DNA from: Botryococcus braunii
Lineage: Eukaryota > Chlorophyta > Trebouxiophyceae
DNA length: 37,500 nucleotides
NCBI GenBank assembly: GCA_002005505.1
Contig: KV908430.1
Coordinates: 218,817 to 256,316 of the forward strand
Reading direction: 5' to 3'
The first letter of the stretch is position 1. The number at the start of each line of letters is the position of its first letter. The translations under genes and the position numbers were made by a program. This document shows positions 10,742-20,976 of this stretch, one piece after another. The notes under the pieces are model-generated. The model was not told the DNA's origin, did not search any database, and was given only the letters and a program-made list of their open reading frames with translations.

Positions 10742-11267
10742 GCTATTCCCGGGATACAACCTCCTGTCTCACCACAAGCGGCCAATCCCAGCCAATCTTT
10801 GCCGAGCCCTGTGCTGAACCCTCATGGTCTGCCGCATGGGACGCTTGTCGGACAAGCATCGTACTTGCACCCTGCAAGCGTACCGCCTTCTCCAAGTGAA
10901 AGCAAAGGACGCAGTGCATGCCAGAGTAGGCGTCGTGGCCAACGGTCGTCCTCCGAGTCGCACGATGCCAAACAACTGAGGCTGGCTGGAGAGATTTTGC
11001 GGCGGCGAGAGGCAGGAAGAGGGACGCCATCGACCATGTTTTCCAAGCATGGTACCAAGCAGAAGCGGAGTAGGTCTCTGCAGGACCGGTTCCAAGGCGG
11101 TGACGACTTTGCTTCTCCGAAGCGCGTGCACAAGGGACAGCAAAGCCGAGAAGGCCAGGCGTTTCACTTGCAGTTGGAGAAGCGTTTTGGGTGCTTGGAC
11201 CATGCTGGAGATGTTGGCGAGGGTGGTCACGGGCTGGGTGGTACAGGGATGGGAGGAGGCCAAGGAG
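10742..11267 (+). CDS. Putative exon, unrecognised basic protein
   Basis: Open between an acceptor (TTTGCATGCAG, AG at 10740-10741) and a donor (GAG/GTAGGT, GT at 11268). The phase matches the next exon: one leftover base here and two there, across a 78-bp intron that ends GGGTCAG. The product is Pro/Ser-rich, then basic (QSRRRGQRSSSESHDAKQLR, KHGTKQKRSRSLQ, SPKRVHKGQQ), suggesting a nuclear protein with nuclear localisation signals. No named domain seen. Compatible splice phases are the main support. Confidence 0.35.
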
Positions 11268-11345
11268 GTAGGTTTATGGCAATAATCGTGTTCATCGTGA
11301 GCAACTGTGAGGGGTAGATCTACTGATATGTGGCTGTGGGGTCAG

Positions 11346-11530
11346 GCTTGCGCCAGGGCTCCAGTCCGTATGCCTCAGGAAAACCAAATGCAATCAGTGA
11401 CATCGACGGAAATACAGAGGAATACTTGCTTGGGGAACAGGGAAGTGCAGACTTCCTGCAGCGTCTTGGAGATGAGTGGGGGCTTCTGGATGGGTGTCTC
11501 CCCATTGTGGGTGGTCAGAAGGGGTGTTGA
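11346..11530 (+). CDS. Putative exon following the 78-bp intron
   Basis: It continues in phase from the exon ending at 11267. It reads GKPNAISDIDGNTEEYLLGE and DFLQRLGDEWGLLDGCLP, acidic and helical in character, and reaches TGA at 11528-11530 unless an earlier donor is used. Family not recognised. Confidence 0.35.
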
Positions 11531-11660
11531 TAGAATGTGCTGGACCTGGTGTATGCTTGCAATTGAGGTGATGGATACTAAGTGTTGGAGCACTGTGCAG
11601 ATGATGATAATGATTCCGAGGGTGCAGACGATTGCCGTCCCAAAAAGGGGCCGACAGATT

Positions 11661-11675
11661 GGGGGGGGGGGGGGG
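11661..11675. repeat. G15 run
   Basis: Fifteen consecutive G. Similar G runs recur at 12599-12613, 12671-12684 and 12873-12885, each with similar flanks. Confidence 0.95.
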
Positions 11676-11761
11676 CGTGCCCACGGAGGTGAGCATTTCG
11701 GTAGCGTGTCTGTGGTGCCGTAGTGTAATTTTGTTGGTAACGGAGGAGAGACGCCGGGGGT

Positions 11762-12251
<490 letters not shown>

Positions 12252-12299
12252 TGTCCTAGAGTATGAATGCCCCGTTGGTGGATATGAACTGTAATGCAG

Positions 12300-12404
12300 G
12301 GGCATCCTTGGGGGTCCTGTCATCGGTTGATGGTGGCAAAGCTGGAAAGGTGGACTCCCCCACGGTCCAAAAGGCCAGCAAAGCAGGGATGGACGCCCCA
12401 AAAG
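12300..12404 (+). CDS. Exon-like unit 1 of a duplicated pair
   Basis: Bounded by an acceptor (GTAATGCAG) and a donor (GTATGT). Read as GVLSSVDGGKAGKVDSPTVQ followed by KASKAGMDAPK, it aligns with the unit at 13375-13465. It enters and leaves in phase 1. A possible exon of the unrecognised gene at 10.0-11.5 kb. No function assigned. Confidence 0.28.
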
Positions 12405-12598
12405 GTATGTGGGGGCTGCTGTGAATGTTGCGAGCTGTGTAAATGCTGGGAAGCATGGAATTGAAATCCGGCCCGTTTGTGTCCCACGGTTCTTTGTGTC
12501 GAGGTAGGGTGTGTCTAGGAAACGTGATGGTCGCAATGCATGGTGCTATTTGGCATGGGGCTAACAGCGGTGGCTCCGACGTTAGGCAGTTGGGGCCC

Positions 12599-12839
12599 GG
12601 GGGGGGGGGGGGGCTGGTTAGGCAGATGGGGCGGCTGAGGATTACCCCGGAAGGCAGCACACGAAAGATTGGGGGGGGGGGGGGAGACCCGTCGCAGCAT
12701 GTGTGCATTGGGTGGTACGTTTTGGCATGTGGTCTGTGTAGGCCTTCTAGACCGTGTGTGTTTTTTTCTTGCGGGGTGTATGCGCCCTAGGGCCTCTTTT
12801 GTGTGCCTCTCTGCCTGTGTGCCTCCCTGCCCATGTGTG

Positions 12840-12873
<34 letters not shown>

Positions 12874-12885
12874 GGGGGGGGGGGG
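12599..12885. repeat. G15, G14, GT and G13 tracts
   Basis: G runs at 12599-12613, 12671-12684 and 12873-12885, the last preceded by a GT repeat (about 12834-12872). They alternate with about 200-bp segments that are themselves partly duplicated (12690-12750 resembles 12945-13015). Confidence 0.93.
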
Positions 12886-13048
12886 TGGAGGGCGGGGAGG
12901 GGCATGTCATATGTGTGCATGCGAAGGAGTTGGAGAGGAGGAGACCGGTCGCATGAGGTGTGCCTTGGGTGAGGGGGTTTGACATGTGGTCTGCATGGAC
13001 CTTCTCGACCGTGTGTGGTTGTTTGGGGTGTTTACGTGTTCGTGTGTG

Positions 13049-13253
<205 letters not shown>

Positions 13254-13374
13254 ATGCGTGCCCGCTGTGTGAGCGTGCGGGCATGTGCATGTGTGTATGG
13301 GTGTGCGTTTGCATGCCTGCTTTTGTTTACATGCTTTTTTGGCCCTGCTTTTTACGGCGTTCACGTGTTGGTAG

Positions 13375-13465
13375 GGCCTCGTGTCATCGACTGATGGGGG
13401 CAAGGCTGCAAACGTGGAATCCTGTACGAGTATGGCGGCCAAGCGAAGGAAGGTTGACGCAGAAG
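13375..13465 (+). CDS. Exon-like unit 2, with a KRRKV basic cluster
   Basis: It lies between a TTGGTAG acceptor and a GTGAGG donor. It reads GLVSSTDGGKAANVESCTSM then AAKRRKVDAE. The first part matches unit 1 (SSVDGGKAGKVDS). The basic cluster AAKRRKV resembles a monopartite nuclear localisation signal. Entry phase differs from unit 1, so the two are not simply interchangeable. Function unknown. Confidence 0.28.
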
Positions 13466-13961
13466 GTGAGGCGCTGGGGGCCGCTCGGACCTATAGTACT
13501 GCTGGGAAGCGTGGACTCACACCTAGCAGACTGTAGTGTAGGAATCTTTTCTTGCGGTGAGAGGGCGTTCAGACGAGGGGTCCGCCCGCATTACTAAATT
13601 GCTACGGAAATTGTCCGGATCCGTCACGTCAATCGCTAGGCACGGGGATGACAAAGGCATCACGTGCGTAATCCGCGAAGCTGTACAGTGGTGGTAATTC
13701 CCATGGTAATTCCCATAGGCGCCCACCAGTCAAGAGTCTTGAGACAAGACACTGGAGTTCGTTTGTTTTGAACCGGTTGTACACATACATTGAATCATAA
13801 AGAGACTCAACTCAACACCTTTTCCTCTGCCGTTTGTGTATGTGTGTGTGACTAGCCAAGAAAGACCGTCAAGGTAAGTTGCTTTTGTAATTTTCGGCTT
13901 CTTATGTCCGTCGTCAACTTCTTCCGGCATTGAGTAGACTTGTGGTTCATCGCAGGCATTC

Positions 13962-15247
13962 ATGGGTCCTTTCGAGCTAGCTTTAATGCCCATCCTCGTG
14001 CACCATCACCTTGGCTCCGTGATTCAAGCGGTTCCACCCTTAACAAGAGAGGTCGCTTTGCTATACTTCCCTGTGTTGGCTTCCCTCGTGGGTGGGAGTA
14101 CTGGCTGTGCACACTTGCTTGTGGCTCAGTACCTAGCTGAAAATACCTCAGTAAGTTTGCATCGTAGACTTTGGGCATGGGAAAGACATGCCAGTAAACT
14201 TCATGAGTTGGAACATGTGTGGCCTCGCAATGGCCCAGACTTCGAAAACGAGAAGTATTACTCCACATTTAGGGTCTTCAAAAGTACATTTGAGTGGATC
14301 TTCACTAGCTTGCGACGCAAAATTGCACACGAGTTTCACATCAGAGAACCCCTGTTTGTAAAGCATCGTTTTGCGACAACCATGGACTTTTTAGCTTAAG
14401 GTACCTTTTATGGTGTGTTACCGGATGAATGGCAGATAGGAAAGGCTACTGTACACGATGTCGTTCACGAAGTAGATGATGCTTTGATAGAGGAGTTTGA
14501 GAAGGAATTTATTCACTTTCTTCGAAATGACTTGCAAGGCTTGCATGGCATTATTGCAGGATTTCAGGACCTTGCTAAACTGCCCATGTGCTGTGGGGCC
14601 ATTGATGGCACTCACATAGCGATGGTCAGGCCGGGGGGGTCCAAAAAGTGCTTCATTTAGGAACTACAAAGGATTTTTTCCATCCTAATGGTGGCCATTA
14701 TGGACTCCAAGATGCGTTTTCTGCATCTGAAATTTGCCCTTGGTGTGGCAGGGGATGCTGGGGTTTGGAATAACAGCAGCTTCAAGGCAAAGATGGCAAG
14801 TGGACGGCTGAATTGTGTGAAAGGGTTGGGGATGTGGTTGTCAAGTCTTTTCTTCTTGGGGATGCTGCATTCGCGCTCGAGCACTACCATATGAAGACAT
14901 GTGGGGGCGAATGGCAGCCATGAAGTCCCCAACATGCCTTTAACTACATTGTTATTTGCATTCGGCGTATTGTGGAGAATGCCTTTGGTCTCATGAAAAT
15001 GAGGTGGAGAGTCTTGACACATGCCCACTTGCCTGAGCCTGAAATTGTAATCAAGGTCTCAAGGGCTTGCTGCATCTTGCAAAACATATGTGAGCTGTAC
15101 TTTGATTATGGCCCGGGACAAGAGCTCCTCAACGGAATAAACTAGGCGGCCCGACGAAATGTTGATCAGGATGGTATTGCAGTGTCACACCATCGAAGGA
15201 GGGTGCGGGATGCGCTTGCTCAGCTATGCATTGACAGAGGTGCTTAA
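13962..15247 (+). pseudogene. PIF/Harbinger transposase (DDE_Tnp_4), copy 1, decayed
   Basis: The product would be a nuclear DDE endonuclease that cuts and pastes Harbinger elements. Visible catalytic blocks: first D in CGAIDGTHIAM (about 14604), second D in GVAGDAGVWNNSSF (about 14752), E in VENAFGLMKMRWR (about 14975). An acceptor (TTCATCGCAG) precedes the ATG at 13962. Lesions: TAA at about 14397 (FLA-stop-GTFYG, where copy 2 has CAA), an extra G in the run at 14633-14639 that shifts frame before SFRNYKGF, further frame breaks after 14815, and TAG at 15143-15145 (copy 2 has CAA). Harbinger elements usually also carry a Myb/trihelix-like protein; none is visible. Family assignment is secure; the copy is not functional as read. 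Confidence 0.82.
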
Positions 15248-15446
15248 TAGTTGGGGTGGATACTTGTGAGGGACATGTATATAAAAGGTGTGAGCATCTT
15301 AGTATTGTACATGTAAAATCGCCAAGAAAGCCATGCAGTTTTCCCAAAACTGCGCCCCAACGCAACGATGCCGAAACTACCTTCCAACTAATATGCTACG
15401 CTTTATATGAAAATTTGATGTGAATACTTAAAAGAAACCACGGAAT

Positions 15447-15501
15447 TAGGATTATGCATCTTAAAACCAGAGGCAAATCCTACATTATAACACAATATGA
15501 C
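15447..15501. other. Loop of the Harbinger palindrome
   Basis: About 55 bp of AT-rich, non-repeated sequence between the two arms, flanked by CCACGGAAT and ATTCCGTGG. Confidence 0.7.
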
Positions 15502-15681
15502 ATTCCGTGGTGTCTTTCAAGTACTCAAATTAACTTTTCATATGAAGTGTAGCATATTAGTTGGGGATCGGATGTTTCGGCATCGTTGCGTTAGGGCGCA
15601 GCTTTGGGCATGGCTTTACATGTACAATACTAAGATGCTCACACCTTTTATATACATGTCCCTCACAAGTATCCACCCTAG

Positions 15682-16970
15682 CTAGTAACCATCTCTGCCA
15701 ATGCACAGCTGAGCAAGCGCATCTCGTACCCTCCTTCCATGGTGTGACACTTTAGTACAATCATGGTCAACATTATGCTTGGCCACTTGGTTTATCCCGT
15801 TGAGAAGCTCTTGTCCGGGGCCATAATCAAACTACAGCTCACATAGGTTGTGCAAGATGCAGCAAGCCCTTGAGACCTTGATTACAAATTCAGCTCTGGT
15901 AAGTGGGCCTGTGTCAAGACTCTCCACCTCATTTTCAAGAGACCAAAGGCATTCTCCACAACACGCTGAGTGCGAATAACACTGCAATTAAAAGCATTTT
16001 GGGGACTTCCTGGCTGCCATTCGCTCCCACATGTCTTCACAAGGTAGGGTTGGAGGGGGAATGCAGCATCCTGGACAAGAAAACGCCTGACAACCACATT
16101 CCCAACCCGTTCACACAATTCGGGAGGAGCAAACCGTCCACTTGCCATCTTTGCCTTGAAGCTGCTGTTATTCCAAACCCGGGCATCCCCAGCCACACTT
16201 GGGGCAAATTTTAAATGCAGAAAACGCATCTTCGAGTCCACAATGGCCAGCATTAGGATGGACAAAATCCCTTGTAATTCTTAAATGAATTGCTTTGTGG
16301 ATCCCCTGGCCTGACCATCGCTATGTGAGTGCCATCAATGGCCCCACAGCACTGGGGTAGTTTAAAAAAGGTCATTAAATCTTGCAATGATGCCATGCAA
16401 GTCATTTCGAGGAAAGTGAATGAATTCCTTCTCAAAGTCCTCTATCACAGCATCAACTACTTCCTGAACGACATCGTGAACAGTCGCCTTTCCTATCTGC
16501 CATTCATTTGCTAACACACCATAAAAGGTACCTTGATCCAAAAAGTCCATGGTCGGTCGCAAAACGATGTTTTGCAAATCGGGGTTCTCTGATGTGAAAC
16601 TCGTGTTCAATTTTGCCCCCCACGCTATTGAAGATCCACTCAAATGTACTTTTTAAGACCCTAATGTGGAATAGTACTTCTCGTTTTCGAAGTCTGAGCC
16701 ATTGAGCGGCTACACACGTTCCAACTCATGAAGTTTACTGGCATGTCTTTCCCATGCCCTAACTCTACGATGTAAACTTGCTGATGTATTTTCAGCAAGG
16801 TACTGAGCCACGAGCAAGTGTGCACAGCCAGTACTCCCACCCACGAGGGAAGCCAACACAGGGAAGTAAAGCAAAGCGACCTCTCCTGTTGAGGGTGGAA
16901 CCGCCTAAATCACGGAGCCAAGGTGATGGTGCATGAGGATAAGCATTAAAGCTAGCTCGAAAGGACCCAT
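15682..16970 (-). pseudogene. PIF/Harbinger transposase, copy 2, decayed and inverted
   Basis: Reverse-complement counterpart of copy 1. It retains GTFYGVLANEWQIGKATVHD, CGAIDGTHIAMVRPG, GDARVWNNSSFKAKMASGRF and VVENAFGLLKMRWR, so all three DDE residues are recognisable. It is better preserved than copy 1 between the second D and the E (APPELCERVGNVVVRR). A six-codon loss in the FPRNDLHGII region changes frame, another frame change follows FKNYKGF near 16265, and the N-terminal part (about 16650-16970) is eroded. Where copy 1 has TAA and TAG, this copy has CAA and CAA. Not functional as read. Confidence 0.8.
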
Positions 16971-17759
16971 GAATGCCTCCGATGAACCATCAGTCTACTC
17001 AATGCTGGAAGAAGTTGACGACCTACACAAGAAGCCGAAAACTACAAAACCAAATTACCTTGACGGTCTTTCCTTGCTAGTCAGATGGATAATAATTAAG
17101 GAGCAGGAGAAAAGGTGTTGAGTTGAGTCTCTTTGTTATTCGATGTATGTGTAGACTCGGTTCAAAACAAACGAACTCCAGTGTCTTGAGTCAAGACTCT
17201 TGTCTGGTGGGCGTCTATGGTCATTACCATGGGAATTACCACCCCCCACAGCTTCGCGGATTGCGCACGTGATGCCTTTGTCATCCGCGTGCCTAGCGAT
17301 TGACGTGACGTACAATTTCCGTAGCATTTTAGTGACATGGCGGACCCCTCGCCCTCTAGGGGTTCGAAAGCATAGGGGCCTCCCTAGGGGGCGCGGCGGA
17401 ACCTGCCCCCAATTCCGGCAAAAGGGAGACGCAATGGAAGGCCGAAAGGGAAGGGAAAGTTGTCAGGGGAGGCCAGGTAGACTCGGCCTTTAGGGAAAGA
17501 AAGCATGGGAGTGGAGAAGAAGGCGGAGAAGGGAGCATGACAAAGGTAACGGAGTGGTTAGAAAAGGGAAAAAGTAGGAGCAAAGGGAAAGAGGAAGCGG
17601 TGGATAGGAAGGGATCAAAGAGGCGCATTCTTGAAGATGCGAAGGCATGCAAGTGGTTGTGAGGGATGGATTAGAGAGGATGCAAGACGTAAAAAATGAA
17701 AGAAATGGATGCGAATGAGGGAATTGAATAGGGGATGGGATTATTGAGCAGGCCGCGAT

Positions 17760-18104
17760 GTGGAGCCAGTAGTGAAGGACTAAAGCGAATTGAAGAGGAG
17801 CGGGGTAAAAGTCGTGGTGGAAGTTCCGCAGGTCGACGGGCATTTTTATTGCGCGCGTGAAAATACAGCTCTAAGCTGGAGCTGTGACCATTGGGTCGGG
17901 TATGAGGAGTGGCTATGGGAGGATGTAGAGCGGCTCGCCATATACGTGTTGGGGGACGGGTTCGGGAATTGCATTGCGTTTCATGTACCGGGTAGTGAGC
18001 ACCGTGTATGGGTGTCCGAGGTATTAGCGCCACCAACGAGAAGAGGAATTAGAAAGTGCTACAGGCTAGCGAATGTGCTTATGGAGAAGGACGGGTGTCC
18101 CAGG
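17760..18104 (+). pseudogene. Z-encoded protein, exon 1 (copy 1)
   Basis: Reads VEPVVKD, TAA, then ELKRSGVKVVVEVPQVDG, CDHWVGYEEWLWEDVERLAI, YVLGDGFGNCIAFHVPG and ANVLMEKDGCPR, ending at donor CCCAG/GTGAGA (18105). The TAA near 17783 is absent from copy 2, where the same place is open. The many W, C and H positions and the precise conservation between copies argue for real coding sequence. I do not recognise the family: it could be a transposon-encoded protein or a host gene family spread by duplication. Confidence 0.5.
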
Positions 18105-18176
18105 TGAGATGGATGGTAAAGGCTGTGGTGTAGAAAGAGGAGCAAGGGTGAGGCATGAAGCATGAGAATGTAAGGC

Positions 18177-18703
18177 TTGGGGAGTAGGGCCGTGGGGAGG
18201 ACTGGATACGTATTGATGGTGAGCAAGACGGCGGGGGATGGCCCTGTGATTGAGCCGATCGCGGAGTTTGAATACAAACCTCAATACACGCGGACGTTTA
18301 GTGCGTTGAAAAGGTCAACCGGGCGCGTCAACACGGTGCTAGTGTTCAAGAGCGCCAGAGAGGAGACGGTTTTGCGAGTGGAAGATAATTTCATAATATG
18401 TACTCCCTGTGCTGCGTGGATGGGGTTGTCGTTGAAGAAGAGAGGGGTGGGTGTGAAAGGGGATATGTGGGGTGCAGATAAATGGGAGTTGTTCTGCACT
18501 TCGGAGGTGGAGGAGGGCTCGGAAGAATGGGCGAGCATGCAAGCCAAGCCCGGGATAGTCTGTAGGTTCCAACCGGTGCGTGTGGTGCATTATTACGAGC
18601 GGCGGCCGGAGCAAAAGGGGTTCGTGCAGTGCAAGCCGGGGCTGAAATTGGAGTTTCACAACGCGTGGTGGGAAGACGGGGAGCTGATCGTGGAAGACGG
18701 GTG
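18177..18703 (+). CDS. Z-encoded protein, exon 2 (copy 1, intact)
   Basis: Open for about 175 codons and ending in phase with a GACGG/GTGAGG donor at 18702-18703. Contains [72 protein letters not shown] and [19 protein letters not shown]. The true exon start lies between 18120 and about 18235, since an intron must follow exon 1 and no ATG is needed here. Relative to copy 2 it has about 43 extra bases near 18185-18230 and keeps about 25 bases near 18450 that copy 2 has lost. Family unknown; neither a nuclease nor a transposase catalytic signature is evident. Confidence 0.5.
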
Positions 18704-18839
18704 AGGTGGTGCACTTGGATTGTTAGGGCAGTGATGGTGTGTGGGTGTGGCAAAGTATGCAAAGGAATGATTGGAAGAGCCTATGTGCCAAGTGACAATG
18801 TAGTAAGAGATAAATGAGGGGTGGGTGTGAATGTGCAGG

Positions 18840-18904
18840 TTCAGCGACATACAATGGTACCCTGCGTATACTAGGCTGCGAAACCGGGTGCAAGAACTGC
18901 GATT
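18840..18904 (+). pseudogene. Z-encoded protein, exon 3 (copy 1, truncated)
   Basis: It follows acceptor GAATGTGCAG. It encodes [24 protein letters not shown] sequence and breaks off where copies 2 and 3 continue (DSDSEEL, then GHSAIWRMIRGEVYGSMQG). Confidence 0.45.
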
Positions 18905-19196
<292 letters not shown>

Positions 19197-19657
19197 TAAT
19201 ATATTCTGAGCTTGGCGTATCCTGCATGGTGGCGGCACGGACGGTGTTAGACGATGTCCACTCTACTTGTGCGGTGTTAAGTTGGCAAAGGACATATACG
19301 TAACATGGACTGGTTAGCAACTGATTAATAGACACCCGGAGTGCCACTGTAGTTCCAACCAAGTCATTACAATATCTCTCATCTCTCCTAACGAGGTGAC
19401 GCAATTTAAACAAGCCTAACTCAGGTCATGCTCAATACTTTGTCCGATGAGCTAAACTCATCTCCATATGTCTAATATGTTCTAACAATGTTCATCTGGG
19501 TGATAGACCCAGGAATACAACAAGGATTAAGTCACCTGCATGGTGGCGGCACGGAGGGTGTTACACGATGTCCACTCTACTTGTGCGGTGTTAAGTAGGC
19601 AAAGGACATATACGTAACATGGACTGGTTAGCAACTGATTAATAGACACCCGGAGTG
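19197..19657 (-). mobile_element. Copia family A: 3' LTR remnant of the minus-strand element
   Basis: Sequence matches the LTR at 27821-28436 in the same orientation but is cut at 19657, where a plus-strand LTR begins. Its outer end (TAATATATTCTGAGC) is not followed by a primer-binding site and abuts the AC block, as expected for the 3' LTR terminus. The flanking CTTAA (19192-19196) resembles CTTAC at 33486-33490 beyond the other end, a probable 5-bp target duplication with one change. Confidence 0.7.
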
Positions 19658-20354
19658 TGTTATGTTAATTAATATTTATGCCTTTCCGTTAGAGGAGAAA
19701 TAATGGCAAGTCCCCAGATGAAGACAATACCAATTAGGAAGGAGGGGCAGAACTCTGAGTTCTGCCAGGCAATACATGCATTTGAACGGAGACATTCATA
19801 ACGCAAGTTACAGACACGTTTGTAGAAAGAAGGCTTAAGGTGCGAGCACGGATAGGGAAGGCACTTGGTTGGAACTACAGTGGCACTCTGGGTGTCTATT
19901 AATCAGTTGCGAACCAGTCCATGTTACGTATATATCCTTTGCCTACTTGACACCGCACAAGTAGAGTGGACATTGTTTAACACCCTCCGTGCCGCCACCA
20001 TGCAGGTGACTTAATCCTTGTTGTATTCCTAGGTATATCACCCAGATGAACGTTGTTAGAACATATTAGACATATGGAGTTGAGTTTAGCTCATCGGACA
20101 AAGTATTGAGCACGACCTGAGTGAGAGCAGGTTAGGCTTGTTTAAACTACGTCACCTCGTTAGGAGAGATGCGAGATATTGTATTGACTTGGTTGGAACT
20201 ACAGTGGCACTCCGGGTGTCTATCAATCAGTTGCTAACCAGTCCATGTTACGTATATGTCCTTTGCCTACTTAACACCGCACAAGTAGAGTGGACATCGT
20301 CTAACACCCTCCGTGCCGCCACCATGCAGGATACGCTAAGCTTAGAATATATTT
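19658..20354 (+). mobile_element. Copia family A: 5' LTR of the plus-strand element
   Basis: 697 bp from TGTTATGTTAATTAAT to ...GAATATATT, directly before the primer-binding site. The other family A LTR has the same length once the family C insertion is removed. It contains a 143-bp module twice (19864-20006 and 20188-20330). The 5' end has the usual TG; the 3' end is TT here (TA in the other copy), not the canonical CA. Confidence 0.8.
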
Positions 20355-20369
20355 GGTTATGGGCCCACG
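20355..20369 (+). promoter_or_regulatory. Primer-binding site, half-tRNA type
   Basis: GGTTATGGGCCCACG directly follows the LTR. It is complementary to the anticodon stem-loop of initiator tRNA-Met (CCCAUAACC), not to the tRNA 3' end. Drosophila copia uses the same priming with a 5'-half initiator tRNA. Confidence 0.75.
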
Positions 20370-20422
20370 GGCTCGGACGCTGAATGTGGGTGGCGCCTGA
20401 ATCGGAGCTCATTAGACTGTGA

Positions 20423-20923
20423 ATGGCGAAGAAGCGGACTAAGCAAACAGCCCGGAAGACTACCAATCTCAACGTGCCGGCGCGCTTGAGATCAGGACCT
20501 CCATCATACAACGAACGAATCCGAGAAGGCGGACCACGTGGAGACCGCAATCCTGACGAGAGAGCCTTTATTGTCAAGGACTACATCTTTCACCTTCACG
20601 TTGGCTGTCCGCTAGCTCAACCCACCTGGTTCAGAGAGAGATTTCGACTGTATCCTGCATACAAGTTCACTCCGTGGGAAATCTCGTTTGTGAATCTCGA
20701 GCCAGGTTTTGTCACTCGGGCCAAATTTCGCACATATTTTCGCACAACCGAGTGGAGCAATCGTGAACAAGAATTAGCTGAAAGCACTGCGTATTTAGCT
20801 GTTGAGTCTTCCTTGGCAGCTTTGCCATCAGAGTTACTCAAGGACTTGGGGAATTCGAAGGAGAAGTTGCGTTCAGAATCTGAGTGGGAGACTGACTCTG
20901 ATGTGGAGAGAGACATAGACTAA
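20423..20923 (+). CDS. Retrotransposon ORF1 with histone H3 tail-like N-terminus
   Basis: A 166-codon frame, first ATG about 55 bp after the primer-binding site and ahead of gag, so it should be the first protein read from the element RNA. The N-terminus MAKKRTKQTARKTT carries RTKQTARK, identical to residues 2-9 of histone H3 (K4 and K9 equivalents at residues 7 and 12), and Thr stands in for S10. The rest does not resemble H3: a conserved middle (FIVKDYIFHLHVGCPLAQPT, YPAYKFTPWEISFVNLEPGF) and an acidic tail (SESEWETDSDVERDID). The inverted copy at 27752-27318 keeps the N-terminus unchanged. By hand I count about 9 synonymous and 6 non-synonymous differences between the copies. It ends at TAA (20921-20923), a few bases before the gag frame. 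Function unknown; chromatin-reader mimicry is an inference. Confidence 0.8.
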   Translation: MAKKRTKQTARKTTNLNVPARLRSGPPSYNERIREGGPRGDRNPDERAFIVKDYIFHLHVGCPLAQPTWFRERFRLYPAYKFTPWEISFVNLEPGFVTRAKFRTYFRTTEWSNREQELAESTAYLAVESSLAALPSELLKDLGNSKEKLRSESEWETDSDVERDID

Positions 20924-20976
20924 GATCCTGCTGCAGCCATGCGAGTACTGAAACCATGAGGCAACTGGGCAAACTA

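Larger units (their letters stand above)
13570..17355. repeat. Large palindrome made of two inverted Harbinger copies
   Basis: Left arm about 13570-15446, right arm about 15502-17355, loop about 55 bp. The outer ends match (GACGAGGGGTCCGCC against its reverse complement near 17340) and so do the inner ends (CCACGGAAT at 15438-15446 against ATTCCGTGG at 15502-15510). The arms have diverged by substitutions and small indels, so the duplication is not recent. Each arm carries a decayed transposase. Confidence 0.85.
17376..18904 (+). repeat. Repeat Z, copy 1 (truncated in its third exon)
   Basis: It matches the reverse complement of 33486-35072 along its whole length (start GGCCTCCCTAGGG, end near GTGCAAGAACTGCGATTCGGA). 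The conserved splice sites and coding blocks inside show that the unit carries a gene. It stops mid-exon at about 18904, where an AC-rich block in the opposite relative orientation begins. Confidence 0.8.

Noticed and set aside
19197..20354. Reading the two facing LTR segments as one long terminal inverted repeat of a DNA transposon.
   Set aside because: Each segment ends at LTR borders, one has a primer-binding site and gag behind it, and the junction at 19657/19658 is an LTR start; nested Copia insertion fits better.
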